From NCBI GenBank assembly GCA_023136735.1, contig JAGLQQ010000048.1:1-34401 (forward strand): 34,401 bases of DNA, written 5' to 3'. The position numbers and the translations under genes are program-made. The notes beneath the pieces are model-generated. The model ran no database searches. It had not been told where the DNA came from and saw only the letters and a list, made by a program, of their open reading frames with translations. The stretch comes from Candidatus Omnitrophota bacterium (lineage in GTDB: Bacteria > Omnitrophota > Gorgyraeia > B26-G9). Shown piece after piece: positions 7,712 to 17,000 of this stretch (positions are counted from its first letter, which is position 1; each line of letters begins with the position of its first letter).

Positions 7712-8269
7712 TTACCAGCTTTTAATATCATCATTATTTCCACTATTATCTGTTTGATCAGGGCCTCCTGACCATATTTTATAAGGCAATATACTGTCCA
7801 TCGTATAGTAATAAGCAATCTGCCAAGGATCAATTAAAGTTGCCGGGATACTCCCGCTCAAATCATTTTCTTTAAAACTCATATAAGGGCCATGCCAATC
7901 ACTATAAGAGCTATAAGTCGCGGTATCCGCTAGAAAGTTCACAAGATTTTGGTTCCCTGCAGCAGGATACGCACCGAAATCCACATGATAAAGAGCGAGT
8001 GCTGTTTCAAGAGATGCAATCATCGTCCTCGCCTGGTAGATCCTGGCTCTTTTTTTAGCAGCAATCCCTCCGTTCATGATCAATCCGGTGAGAATAGAAA
8101 TCACTCCCAGTATTACTAAAATTTCAATCAGCGTAAATCCCGTTAGAGAACGACGCCTTTTACCTGTCTCATTTTCAATAAGCACTTTGATACCGATTCC
8201 ATCCGTTTTCTCTAACGGGGTAAAACCGCCTAAAAGAGTATGTCTATACCTATTTTTAAAACCACACAT
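7712..8269 (-). CDS. Type II secretion pseudopilin (GspG-like)
   Basis: A prepilin-like protein of 185 residues from the ATG at 8269, or 157 from a GTG at 8185. The class III cleavage site is SLTG|FTLIE, followed by a hydrophobic helix and a GspG-type C-terminal part (YPAAGNQNL, DPWQIAYYY). Pseudopilins are processed by prepilin peptidase and assembled into the periplasmic pseudopilus. The ATG start gives an unusually long leader containing a second cleavage-like sequence, GGFTPLE; the GTG start gives a 16-residue leader of ordinary size. A palindrome covers the leader region (see 8139-8219). It is an isolated pseudopilin between pgk and tpiA, away from the gspG-K operon. Confidence 0.85.
   Translation of the reverse strand: MCGFKNRYRHTLLGGFTPLEKTDGIGIKVLIENETGKRRRSLTGFTLIEILVILGVISILTGLIMNGGIAAKKRARIYQARTMIASLETALALYHVDFGAYPAAGNQNLVNFLADTATYSSYSDWHGPYMSFKENDLSGSIPATLIDPWQIAYYYTMDSILPYKIWSGGPDQTDNSGNNDDIKSW
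8139..8219. repeat. Long-armed inverted repeat in the pseudopilin leader
   Basis: Left arm CCCGTTAGAGAACG (8139-8152), right arm CGTTTTCTCTAACGGG (8204-8219): a 12-bp perfect core with about 50 nt between. On the minus strand the left arm encodes the SLTG|F cleavage site and the right arm encodes the upstream TPLEKT segment. Confidence 0.55.
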
Positions 8270-8391
8270 TTAAATTGCTCTCTTTGCACTTTAATAAAAT
8301 CAACTTGATAAATATCATAAAGCGTTAAACGGTCAGGATGCCCGTATCGTCTAACGATTTTGGTTACGATATGTCCAAATGTTTTGAGCAC
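8230..8391 (-). CDS. Possible small protein upstream of the pseudopilin (uncertain)
   Basis: A 53-codon frame from a GTG with AAAAAGG a few bases upstream. The product begins MLKTFGHIVTK and is basic, with a composition that looks coding (RRYGHPDRLTLYDIYQVDF). It overlaps the first 40 nt of the pseudopilin frame if that starts at 8269, but not if it starts at the GTG at 8185. I recognise no family. It could equally be a chance frame or an old remnant. Confidence 0.25.
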   Translation of the reverse strand: MLKTFGHIVTKIVRRYGHPDRLTLYDIYQVDFIKVQREQFKCVVLKIGIDILF

Positions 8392-8477
8392 GTTACCTTT
8401 TTACGTTACCGAAACGGATTTCGTTACCTAAACCATTTACCAGAAATCTTAAACTGTAAACACTTCTTTATTATATA

Positions 8478-9659
8478 TTATTTATCCTTCAATGCCGCTA
8501 TTCCAGGCAACTCAAGTCCCTCAAGAAGTTCAAGACTTGCCCCGCCGCCGGTAGAAACATGGCTCATTTTATCTGCAACATTAAAATGCCGAACAGCTGA
8601 AGCAGTGTCTCCTCCGCCTATAACGCTAATTGCATCAAGAGCAGCAATATACTCCGCTAGAGCCTGTGTGCCTTTTGAGAAAGGCTGCATTTCAAATACT
8701 CCTACAGGCCCGTTCCAAACTATTGTTTTTGCATTCTTTAGTTTATCCTTAAAAAGATCTATTGTTTTACGCCCGATATCTAGCCCCATCCAACCCTCTG
8801 GTATTTCAACTCCCACATCCTGGATATTAGCTGCAGCATCAAATTTATCAGCCGCACAATTATCCACAGGTAACACCATCTCAATATTCTTACTTGCCGC
8901 CTTATCTAGTATTCTCTTAGCCAAATCTATTTTGTCCGCTTCTAACTTAGAATTGCCTATCTCTTTGCCTTGAGCTTTCAGAAACGTATACGCCATGCCT
9001 CCGCCAATCAGAAAGCAGTCAACTTTGCCCATCATATTTTCTATCATTTTTATTTTATCAGATACCTTAGCTCCTCCCAGTATTGTCACAAGAGGCTTTT
9101 CCGGATTTTCCACAACTTTACCGAGAAAAGCCATTTCTTTTTCAAGCAGCAATCCAGCCACGGATGGCAGATAATGTGTTACACCCTCTGTTGAAGCATG
9201 CGCGCGATGTGCTGTACCAAAAGCGTCATTTATAAAAATATCCCCTAAAGATGCCAATTTCTTAGCAAAATCCAGATCATTCTTAGTTTCTTGAGCATAA
9301 AAACGCAGATTTTCAAGCAAGATTATCTTCTCTGGGGAGTCTTTGACTGCCTTCTCTACAGTCTCCCCTATACAATCATCAAGCATTGCAACCGGCATAT
9401 TTGTCAATTCACTTAGACGTTTTGCCACAGGACAAAGCCGCATTTTTTCGACCACCTGCCCTTTGGGCCTGCCCAAATGGCTCATAAGGACTAGCTTTTT
9501 CACACCTTTATCAATACAATATTTAATCGTAGGCAAGGCGGAAACTATTCTCAGATCATCATTGATATTGCAATTCTCATCCAGCGGAACATTAAAATCC
9601 ACCCGCATTAAAACACACTTGTCTTTTAAATCCACGTCTTTAATAGTCATCTTGTTCAT
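8478..9659 (-). CDS. pgk: Phosphoglycerate kinase
   Basis: A 393-residue PGK of usual length that transfers phosphate from 1,3-bisphosphoglycerate to ADP in glycolysis. Visible signatures are RVDFNVPLD near the start, SHLGRPKG, LLENLRFY, FINDAFGTAHRAHAST, GGAKVSDKI, WNGPVGVFE and the C-terminal GGGDTASAV...STGGGASLE nucleotide-binding loops. A GGAG ribosome site precedes the ATG, and a strong sigma70-like promoter lies 40 bp upstream (9702-9730). Upstream is a SNF2 helicase rather than the usual gap gene; downstream is a pseudopilin gene, so the common gap-pgk-tpiA order is broken. Confidence 0.98.
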   Translation of the reverse strand: MNKMTIKDVDLKDKCVLMRVDFNVPLDENCNINDDLRIVSALPTIKYCIDKGVKKLVLMSHLGRPKGQVVEKMRLCPVAKRLSELTNMPVAMLDDCIGETVEKAVKDSPEKIILLENLRFYAQETKNDLDFAKKLASLGDIFINDAFGTAHRAHASTEGVTHYLPSVAGLLLEKEMAFLGKVVENPEKPLVTILGGAKVSDKIKMIENMMGKVDCFLIGGGMAYTFLKAQGKEIGNSKLEADKIDLAKRILDKAASKNIEMVLPVDNCAADKFDAAANIQDVGVEIPEGWMGLDIGRKTIDLFKDKLKNAKTIVWNGPVGVFEMQPFSKGTQALAEYIAALDAISVIGGGDTASAVRHFNVADKMSHVSTGGGASLELLEGLELPGIAALKDK

Positions 9660-9701
9660 TTTGCATTCTCCTTATATTAAACATTTAGATTTAAGACTTT
9701 A

Positions 9702-9730
9702 ATTATACCACTGCCAAAACCCTATTGCAA
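9702..9730 (-). promoter_or_regulatory. Sigma70-type promoter of pgk
   Basis: Minus strand -35 TTGCAA (9725-9730), 17-bp spacer, -10 TATAAT (9702-9707), with TG one base upstream of the -10 as in extended -10 promoters. The predicted start is near 9695, about 35 nt before the pgk ATG. Confidence 0.75.
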
Positions 9731-9794
9731 TCATAGTCTTGGGGCCCCCCGTTATCTTCTTTACGCAGCTTCATTTTTCATAAATTCTATGATT

Positions 9795-12263
9795 TTATTT
9801 TAAAATATTTAAAAAACTCCCCATAACCTCTTTCAGCTGATTTAATGTTTTCTCCTCCGGAACAGGGATTTGAAATGTCTTTCTTCCCGTATCCTTATCC
9901 GTGGAAATGCGAATACCTAAAGGTAATTTGGGCCCCGTTGAGCTTGCTTCCTTCGGTTTCTGTCCATCAAGGCTGTTACTTAAATCCTTCAGAAAAGAAG
10001 CTCCTAATCGCAGCATCGTTTTTAGAGAATCCTCTCCCTCTAAGCCTCTACGCGTAACTCTATCTCGCTGTTTTTGGGCCTTAATTTCATGTTCTTCTGT
10101 TATTTCCTGCATGGAAACTTCTCTCTCCTTTAATAATTTCTCATAAGATTCCTTGTTAGAATCGTCTTTATCCTCCAATGATTCTGTTGCTTTCTCAACG
10201 GTCTTCATAAACCGATTAAATTTCGTTGTTCCCATGAAAACCTCATTATCTCCTTTATCTAAGACGCCGGAAAACATAGAATGTTTAAATTTAAGCAAAC
10301 CAAGAATCCCATGCTCAAGACCGCCCTGTGAGATAAAATTAATCACATGAACGGGATTTTTCTGCCCCATACGATGCACCCGGCTGATTCTTTGTTCTAA
10401 TATAGCAGGATTCCATGGAAGATCGATATTAATGACAAAGGCAGCGTTCTGAAGATTCAATCCTACACTACCGGCCTCAGTTGATAAAAAAATCCGGCAC
10501 TTCGCGTCCTTCTTAAAAGCTTTAATGAGCTCTCCTCTTTTGCCTGACGGCACCCCTCCATGCAAAAAGGCGTAATTCCAGCCATTGACCTTAAGCATAC
10601 GCGTAATCAACTCCATCATACGAAGCCACTGAGAAAAGATTACTACCTTTGCCCGCGGGTTCTCAAAAATTTCCTTAAGTTGGACCTCTAACTCATCAAT
10701 CTTTGGGCCATGAATCATATCCTGGTCAATTAAATAGGTATTATCACAGACCATACGCATATTCTGTAGCGACATCATTAAAATTTGTTTTTCCTTCTCT
10801 GTTAAAAAATGATTTCGATTCCATTTAGAAGCAATCCTAACAACAGTATCTTTATTATCGTTATGAATGTCCTGCTGTTCTTTTGTCATGGTAATAAAAT
10901 AATTCTTATTTATCCTCTCAGGAAGTTGACTTAAAACCTCCTTGCTCTTACGGCGAACCAGAATTTTCTTTAAGGAATCACCTAACCTATTCAGATTTCT
11001 GTACCCGACAACCTTTCCCTTTTCATTAACAATCTGGTGTTTATGCAGGAAACGAAATAGCGGGCCTAAATGATATCGGTCTATAAACTCCACAATCGAA
11101 TGGAGTTCCTCTAAACGATTTTCTAAAGGAGTCCCGGTGAGAACAAGAGCATACGGAGATTTTAATTGTTTTACAGACTGTGCCATCCGTGTCTTCCAAT
11201 TCTTAATACGCTGCGCCTCATCAAGGATAATCAAATCAGGCCCCCACTCTAAAATCGGAGCAATATCTCTGTGAATAACATCGTAGTTAACAATCTTAAA
11301 AAAACTTTTTTCCTGATATTGGCGATGCCTATAAGGCAATAAACCTTGTATTATTTGAACACCGCGATTAGCAAACCTCTCAATTTCCTGCTTCCATTGA
11401 AACTTTAGACTTGCCGGACAAACAACCAGCACTTTTTCAATTCCAAAACATTCGGCCATAATCTCACTGGCAGCAATTGCCTGAATCGTCTTACCTAATC
11501 CCATCTCATCCGCGATTAAACTCCGCCCCGCGAAAGAGGCAAAAAGCGCCCCTTCTCTTTGATAAGGATACAATTCCGCTTTAAGGAGATGCTTCCATCG
11601 CGGGCTGTCAATACCCTTTGGAAAAGCCTTCTTTAGGCGTCTTTTTCCCAATTCCATATCCCGCGCATCAGCTATAAATTCCATCGCGTCATTATGATAT
11701 TGAATTTCATCTTTTAAAACACTTGTCCGTAACATAAATTCATCAAAACACTGAAATCCTTTATCTGTTAGAAATAATTTCTCATCAAAAAATTCTGAAA
11801 CTATTTTTTTCAGTTTCTCACTGGCCTCCCGGCCAAGCAAAAAAGAAGCTCGCCGTTGAAGCCCATACCTTAAAGTCACCGCAGAATATTCCGGATGAAA
11901 TCCTTCTCTAAGAGCCTGTCTTCCCCCTTTTTTTCTTCTTAAACGGCGCAGTATTGATTCGATATGCTTACAAGTACCTAACGTATTAATAGAAAAATCC
12001 GGACAAGAACAATAATTAATACCTAAGGCCTCTCCGGCAATAACAACACGATAAGTTTTATCAGTCGCTGGATTTCTCACCCTAAAAGTGGAAAAAACAG
12101 GATGCGTCCCAACATTCTTTACGCTCATCCTCTGTTCTACCGCAATCTTTTTTCGTAAAGCAACCTGCCATTCCTCTAAAGATAATCCTTCAGGTTTTTG
12201 TATATGAGAAATCTTCTTAGCTTCCTTTTTCCGTTTAATTCCTTGTTTCTTTTTCATAATCAT
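9795..12263 (-). CDS. SNF2-family ATPase/helicase with N-terminal SWIM zinc finger
   Basis: An 822-residue protein. The basic N-terminus is followed by a SWIM-type zinc finger with C85, C87, C98 and H100. The SNF2 core has motif I DEMGLGKT (252-259), motif II as DEAQ (348-351) rather than DEAH, motif III TGTPLEN, and C-terminal helicase motifs ending in QRISRVHRMGQ. The tail is charged and probably coiled. SNF2 proteins translocate on double-stranded DNA and remodel DNA-protein complexes. No nuclease domain is seen. AGAAGGGG precedes the ATG and a TATAAT lies at 12288-12293. It sits at the island edge and may be an island or a resident gene. Confidence 0.9.
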   Translation of the reverse strand: MIMKKKQGIKRKKEAKKISHIQKPEGLSLEEWQVALRKKIAVEQRMSVKNVGTHPVFSTFRVRNPATDKTYRVVIAGEALGINYCSCPDFSINTLGTCKHIESILRRLRRKKGGRQALREGFHPEYSAVTLRYGLQRRASFLLGREASEKLKKIVSEFFDEKLFLTDKGFQCFDEFMLRTSVLKDEIQYHNDAMEFIADARDMELGKRRLKKAFPKGIDSPRWKHLLKAELYPYQREGALFASFAGRSLIADEMGLGKTIQAIAASEIMAECFGIEKVLVVCPASLKFQWKQEIERFANRGVQIIQGLLPYRHRQYQEKSFFKIVNYDVIHRDIAPILEWGPDLIILDEAQRIKNWKTRMAQSVKQLKSPYALVLTGTPLENRLEELHSIVEFIDRYHLGPLFRFLHKHQIVNEKGKVVGYRNLNRLGDSLKKILVRRKSKEVLSQLPERINKNYFITMTKEQQDIHNDNKDTVVRIASKWNRNHFLTEKEKQILMMSLQNMRMVCDNTYLIDQDMIHGPKIDELEVQLKEIFENPRAKVVIFSQWLRMMELITRMLKVNGWNYAFLHGGVPSGKRGELIKAFKKDAKCRIFLSTEAGSVGLNLQNAAFVINIDLPWNPAILEQRISRVHRMGQKNPVHVINFISQGGLEHGILGLLKFKHSMFSGVLDKGDNEVFMGTTKFNRFMKTVEKATESLEDKDDSNKESYEKLLKEREVSMQEITEEHEIKAQKQRDRVTRRGLEGEDSLKTMLRLGASFLKDLSNSLDGQKPKEASSTGPKLPLGIRISTDKDTGRKTFQIPVPEEKTLNQLKEVMGSFLNILK

Positions 12264-12287
12264 CAGATACCCCTTCTATTTATAGCT

Positions 12288-12315
12288 ATTATAAAATTTA
12301 TTAAGTCCTCTTAAA
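12288..12315 (-). promoter_or_regulatory. Possible promoter of the SWIM/SNF2 gene
   Basis: A perfect TATAAT (12288-12293, minus strand) with only a weak -35 (TTTAAG) 16 bp upstream. The -10 position relative to the start codon (about 25 nt) is plausible. Confidence 0.4.
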
Positions 12316-12365
12316 CGCGTCATTCTCTGAAGAACAGTGCCTGCTCCCGTTATATTTTCCTCGGG

Positions 12366-12391
12366 ACAAATTGACAGTATTGACAATTTGT
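12366..12391 (+). promoter_or_regulatory. Operator-like inverted repeat over the small-RNA promoter
   Basis: ACAAATTG (12366-12373) and CAATTTGT (12384-12391) form a perfect 8-bp inverted repeat with a 10-bp gap. The right arm overlaps the -35 box TTGACA. This is the usual layout of a repressor site. Confidence 0.5.
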
Positions 12392-12408
12392 GCGGTATGT
12401 GCTATATT
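12380..12408 (+). promoter_or_regulatory. Strong sigma70-type promoter of the small RNA
   Basis: Plus strand -35 TTGACA (12380-12385), 17-bp spacer, -10 TATATT (12403-12408). The predicted +1, seven bases on, is the G at 12415, exactly where the closing helix of the RNA begins. Confidence 0.8.
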
Positions 12409-12414
12409 TATATT

Positions 12415-12510
12415 GCAGTGTGAAGCGGTGGAGTCAAGACTTGATTTAAGTCAAGTCCCGATAAGTTGGGTGTGTCCCAATCGAAACCAAGGCAAACACT
12501 GCTTTTTTTT
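12415..12510 (+). ncRNA. Structured ~90-nt small RNA convergent to a DUF3800 gene
   Basis: A complete transcription unit: consensus promoter, defined start, folded body and a T8 end (12503-12510). The closing helix pairs GCAGTGT (12415-12421) with ACACTGC (12496-12502) and serves as the terminator stem. Inside are two hairpins: GACTT-GATTT-AAGTC, and TTGGG-TGTGT-CCCAA extended by CGA/TCG across a bulge. GGT/ACC pairing can join them to the closing stem. It does not match 6S, SRP, tmRNA or tRNA. Its U-tract overlaps the stop codon of the DUF3800 gene. Conserved RNA motifs near DUF3800 genes have been described (the DUF3800 RNA motifs of comparative-genomics surveys, from memory), so membership of that group is my inference. 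Confidence 0.72.
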
Positions 12511-13234
12511 AGAAATTATCTTCTGTTTCAATTTTTTCTATTCGTTTAAGCAAATTATACCAAAAGGGTTTTCCCTCGTATTTTTTCCTAACGGCCCAAG
12601 CTAAATAATCTATCATTTGTAACCCTTTACTATTTCTCGAATTCTCAAAGTAAATGTTTATTAACGGATCGATGGTTCTTTTTGAAGCAAACTGGAAAGA
12701 GAGCTCATTTTTGATATATCCAATGTAATCAAGATTCAGTCTTTGGATACTTAGGTTCACATTTTTTTGTTTTTTTACCAAGGTGATATTTCTTTGATCT
12801 ACGCATATTTCCATTGTATCTCTAAGAAAGCTGAAACATTCCGTATATAATTTTTTTGATAGGAAATTATAGATTTTTTCTTTATGTAAACATTTTAAAT
12901 TTGGCCCTTGCTTGGCTGGTTCATGGATTAGGAAGCCTGCTTTTATATCTAACTTGTTTATATCTTTATATATTTCTTGCAAGTAGAGTTTGGGGTTTAT
13001 TTTTAATTTAGTACAATTAATTTCATGACGGGGATTTTTGTAATTATATAAATGCGTTGCTTTTATCTCAGCATCTTTAGGCCAACCGTTTTCCCATAAA
13101 TAATTATTATGAAACTTGAGAAGCCGGTTAATTTGAGAAAGCTCTTTTTTGTAATAGAAAAGCATTCCGATAATAAAATGCTGTGTTCCTTTACACTGGC
13201 CCAAATCACCAGTTTCGTCAATAAAAATAAACAT
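12509..13234 (-). CDS. DUF3800 domain protein (probable RNase H-fold nuclease)
   Basis: 241 residues beginning MFIFIDETGDLG, the acidic N-terminal signature of DUF3800 (usually FIDESGD). EIKATHLYNY follows, and near the C-terminus the typical S.GLQMIDYLAWA segment with a conserved aspartate. DUF3800 proteins are thought to have an RNase H-like fold and are common in phage and defence loci; their activity is not established as far as I know. AAAGGA precedes the ATG at 13234, 37 bp after the zinc-ribbon gene, so it may be the last gene of the defence operon. It converges on the small RNA at 12415-12510, sharing bases with its U-tract. Confidence 0.82.
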   Translation of the reverse strand: MFIFIDETGDLGQCKGTQHFIIGMLFYYKKELSQINRLLKFHNNYLWENGWPKDAEIKATHLYNYKNPRHEINCTKLKINPKLYLQEIYKDINKLDIKAGFLIHEPAKQGPNLKCLHKEKIYNFLSKKLYTECFSFLRDTMEICVDQRNITLVKKQKNVNLSIQRLNLDYIGYIKNELSFQFASKRTIDPLINIYFENSRNSKGLQMIDYLAWAVRKKYEGKPFWYNLLKRIEKIETEDNF

Positions 13235-13271
13235 TGTGGGTTCCTTTTATTAAAATAACGTTCCTTGAATT

Positions 13272-13427
13272 TTATTTTTTAATGATTTTTCCACACTCAG
13301 GACATTCAATTTCATTATCAATAAATAAGCTACAAGATACTTCAGCTCCGCAATGCGGACATTTAACGATATCCGCACCCATAGTTACATCGTATTCTAA
13401 AAATTCGTCAAATAAATCATCAATCAT
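13272..13427 (-). CDS. Zinc-ribbon miniprotein
   Basis: 51 residues beginning MIDDLFDEFLEY. An acidic amphipathic start is followed by a rubredoxin-like zinc ribbon with two knuckles, C23-x2-C26 (CPHC) and C42-x2-C45 (CPEC), about 15 residues apart. It overlaps the end of the AbiGi-like gene by 8 nt, which indicates translational coupling within the defence operon. The role is unknown; such small ribbons often bind nucleic acid or act as subunits of larger complexes. Confidence 0.8.
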   Translation of the reverse strand: MIDDLFDEFLEYDVTMGADIVKCPHCGAEVSCSLFIDNEIECPECGKIIKK

Positions 13428-14019
13428 AGTCGAACACTTTTATGCCCAAATCTTCTAAAGCAATGAAATGCCACTTGTATCGCTGAATATAACCCAGAGC
13501 AGTTCCACCAAGACTACTTACAGCCATACGCAATGTATTATAATGTTCTTCTCTTAATTTGACTATCCAAGCCTTGTTTGGAACAATCAAAGTAGTTTCA
13601 TCTGGATCTAAAATAAGGCTGTCTGTTTTTATACGCCATTCTCTTTCCCAAGTAAAATCTTTATCATTATCCGGTTCATATCGTACATGTCTGTATCTCA
13701 TATCTTCGGGCAAATTAAGATATTCATTATCAGGCTGATAAACAACAGGCCGCCCGCCTTGAGCATATAGCCACTCTTTTGAAACCATTATTCCAAATGG
13801 CCGATAACGAATGTTTGTTTGATTCTCCAAAGTAAACATTCGAGCTATCTCGTGAATCGGGGTCTCAGAAAAACATACACAGCGATAGCCGTCCTTGATG
13901 AATCCTATGCCTCCGTTCAGCTTTTCGTCTTTTAGTATCTGAAAAAAAATACTGCCGGCATTATCAAAAACATTGTTTTTAACTAAATGTATTAAATTAT
14001 TACTTATATCACTTCTCAT
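13420..14019 (-). CDS. AbiGi/DUF2971-like abortive-infection-type protein
   Basis: 199 residues. It opens MRSDISNNLIHLVK and has a GYRCVCFSETPI segment, RYRPFGIMVSKEWLYAQGGRP, YRHVRYEP and TWEREWRIK. These resemble the AbiGi (putative abortive phage resistance) and DUF2971-type families, whose ExEWR-like motif is conserved. No membrane or signal segment is seen. Its ATG overlaps the methylase stop by 4 nt (ATGA) and its end overlaps the zinc-ribbon gene, so it is an integral operon member. The family call is moderately sure; the biochemical role is unknown and a toxin or effector role is an inference. Confidence 0.6.
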   Translation of the reverse strand: MRSDISNNLIHLVKNNVFDNAGSIFFQILKDEKLNGGIGFIKDGYRCVCFSETPIHEIARMFTLENQTNIRYRPFGIMVSKEWLYAQGGRPVVYQPDNEYLNLPEDMRYRHVRYEPDNDKDFTWEREWRIKTDSLILDPDETTLIVPNKAWIVKLREEHYNTLRMAVSSLGGTALGYIQRYKWHFIALEDLGIKVFDYD

Positions 14020-17000
14020 GTCTTATCCAATACAAGTTTGCGCTCTTCAGTCGTAAGTTCATATAAATCAAAAACAAAATCGTCAATTTTACATTCTTGA
14101 AGTTTTATTTGCTTTTGTTTTCGATCGTTACAGGTGAAACTTGTCTTAACGCGCAAGTCAATCATTTTATCTACTTCAATGATGAACTTTTTTTGCGTGA
14201 TAGAATCAAGTTTCGGGATAGGGATTTTACCAATATAATGATTATCAAAATGCATCGTGCGAATTGCCGAACAGTATATAAATTTATAAGTATACCAGCT
14301 AACAAACTTTGAATTTAAAAGACCAAGAATATATTTATAATCATAATCTCGATCATGTATAACTGTGTTTTGCACAGTATCAACACTATAAATTATACCT
14401 TCTTCATCCAAAGCAGACATTATCTTAATATGAGGATTTGGATTTTGAATATGAGCTATCAAATCTTGAGATATGATTTTTTTTTGGGACATAAACGCTA
14501 CTTTTTTCTTTTTTTTCTCCAGTTCTATTTCAGTAAGAAACCCTTTTATACCATTGAGGCCATATCTAAAGATATTTTTACCCCCAATAATTTTATGCTT
14601 CCCCTTGTCCTTTAAATATTTTTGCAAAGCAACTCCACGATGCGTTTCAGAAATTTCCCGCATTAATTTATGCGGTACTCGCAACTTCAAAAATATGTCC
14701 AGCTCATTTTTCGTTACATCGCAAATCCAGGCTTTTGTAATTGCCACAGCTTTTTGCGGTATTATTATCTTTCGAATAAAGGCATTATCTAAAAATTTCT
14801 GTGCAACATACGAATTTCTCTTAATATCCCTTCCATATACAAAAACAATCTGTTCTAGCTTTACTTTTTCAAAAGCTTTTTCGACATCAACAAGAGATAA
14901 ACTATGCGGTAATAATGCTTCAACTAACGAAACCCATTTTTCTGAATAGAGCAAGGACTTAGGAACAATATAAGAAAGAGTACCCTTTTTGTTGAGAAAT
15001 CTATTTTTTCCATAATCAATAAAAAGAGCAGCGCTATTATTATTCTGAGTATCAACGACATAGCTAAAAATATACTTTAATTGCTCTTTTTCTATTTTCG
15101 CTCCATATGGTGGATTGGCTATCACAATATCAAATCCGCCTTTATCCTTGAAGACTTCGAAAAAGTTAAGTTTCCATAAAAAATATGGCCTAACTTTCGA
15201 CCGGTGAATTTCGTTTGGGATAGCAAGAAACTCAAGCTTTTTTTTCATTAACTCTGCTTGCTGTTTTCTGTGATCCGGAAGCTGCATATTAAGATTTTTT
15301 ATGCGTACATCAATGTCGTTAACCCTTTTCTGAACAGAATGTTTTATAAACTCAAGTTCGATTTTTTCTATTTGATTTCGTATCTGTTTTTTACTCTCCG
15401 GAGCATACTCACGGAAATATTGCAGGTGTAGTTCCCTAAGAGCCTTCAAATGTTCCTGAGCATCCTCCTTAAACCAAGTTGGCTGCATTAGGTTGTTTGC
15501 TGTTTTAGCGCGCTTTTTTGGAGGATTTAGGAGTTTGTTGATTTCTATTATTTCTTCTTTAAGCTCTTTTTGTTTTTCGCTTGTTAACTTTCCTTTTGTG
15601 TGTACTTTGAAGAATTCTTTTTGTTTCGCGCTTAATTGCTTTTTAAGTTCCCCACGCTTTTTCTCAGTCAAATCGTTTTGATGTGAGACTTTCCCCAGCA
15701 GTTTAGGGTCGAAAAGCTGGATAGATTCATCACCAACAACTAATTCCTCGAGTAGGCTATTCCCACACATTATCTTATAATCCAGGTTAGGCAAAGGCTC
15801 TACATCCTTCAATTCATAGTCAACAACTAAACTCAACCACAATCGTAACTTGGCTATATCCACTGCCCCAGGATCAATATCAACACCGTAAATGCAATTT
15901 TGGATTGTTTCCGTTTTAAGTTGGTGTTCACTTTTTCCCTTTTTAAGCTCTAATGTCTTACTAATAGCGCGACGGATGCCAACAACTTCATTTAACATTC
16001 CAACCAAGAAGGCTCCGGATCCACATGCAGGATCACAAATCTTCAGATCGATAAGAGCTTGCTCAATTTTTTCCGCTTCGTTTTTTGAAAGAATAAAATC
16101 TTGAGTTGAAGTTCTATCGGTATCCTTATAAGCAATCAACCGTCTTAACTTGTTGTTATCGATAGATGTTACGGTTTCTAAGCAGCTGACAAGGCTTTCC
16201 TGACACATATAATGAACGATTTCACGAGGGGTGTAATATGCTCCCCGGCCTTTGCGCAAATTTTCAGGAAGCAGATTTTCAAAAACTTTTCCCAGCATTT
16301 CCGGGTCAACCGCGACTTCTTTTTCAAGAGGTTCATCTTCTTTAACAGTAAAATTATAAAGGTCAAAAACGGCTAAAATATCTTCAAAAATATCGTCATT
16401 TAAATTCACAAAAGTATTTCGCCAATCATATTCCGGGTCAAATAAGCCTCCGTTTAGAAAGGGTATTTTACATTCAAAAAGACGAGAATAAGACGGGTCC
16501 ACTTCATCCCGGCGAGAATTATTAAGAGTATCATAGAAAAGCGGCTCTAAATAATTGTTGTGAAAGTTTTCTTTTTTCTCTTTGGCTTTTTTAAAGATTG
16601 TTTGAAGGAAAAATTTATCTCCATGCCCCCAATTTTTACCTGAAGGAACACCTATCCACCCTTTTTTTTGCAAAAAATAAAGGAAAACTATCTGTCCTAA
16701 AAGCTTCTTGGCAAAATCCTCAATGACGATATGCTGCTTTGAAACTATTACCTGAAACGCATGATTTTTTTGTAAGTTATTTGTCAACCGGTCATATAAT
16801 TGACGGTAATTATCATAAAATTCTTTTGTAACTTTTTCAACACCAAACGCATCTTCAATATCAAAAACACAAGGATTAGTTTTCTGCTCTTTTAAAATCG
16901 GGAAAAGCTGTGTCTGCGCAGTATGAGACGGTTCGCCTTCTCCAACTAAGAAAGAAAATCGTTTTGGCGGTGTCCCGGCTTCGACCTTTACGCCTTTATC

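Noticed and set aside
12415..12510. Reading the small RNA as a bidirectional terminator only
   Set aside because: There is no T-tract on the minus-strand side, and a consensus promoter starts exactly at the stem, so an RNA gene explains it better.
12415..12510. tRNA, SRP RNA or 6S RNA identity for the small RNA
   Set aside because: It lacks the T-loop sequence of tRNA, the conserved SRP apical loop and the length and open bubble of 6S RNA.
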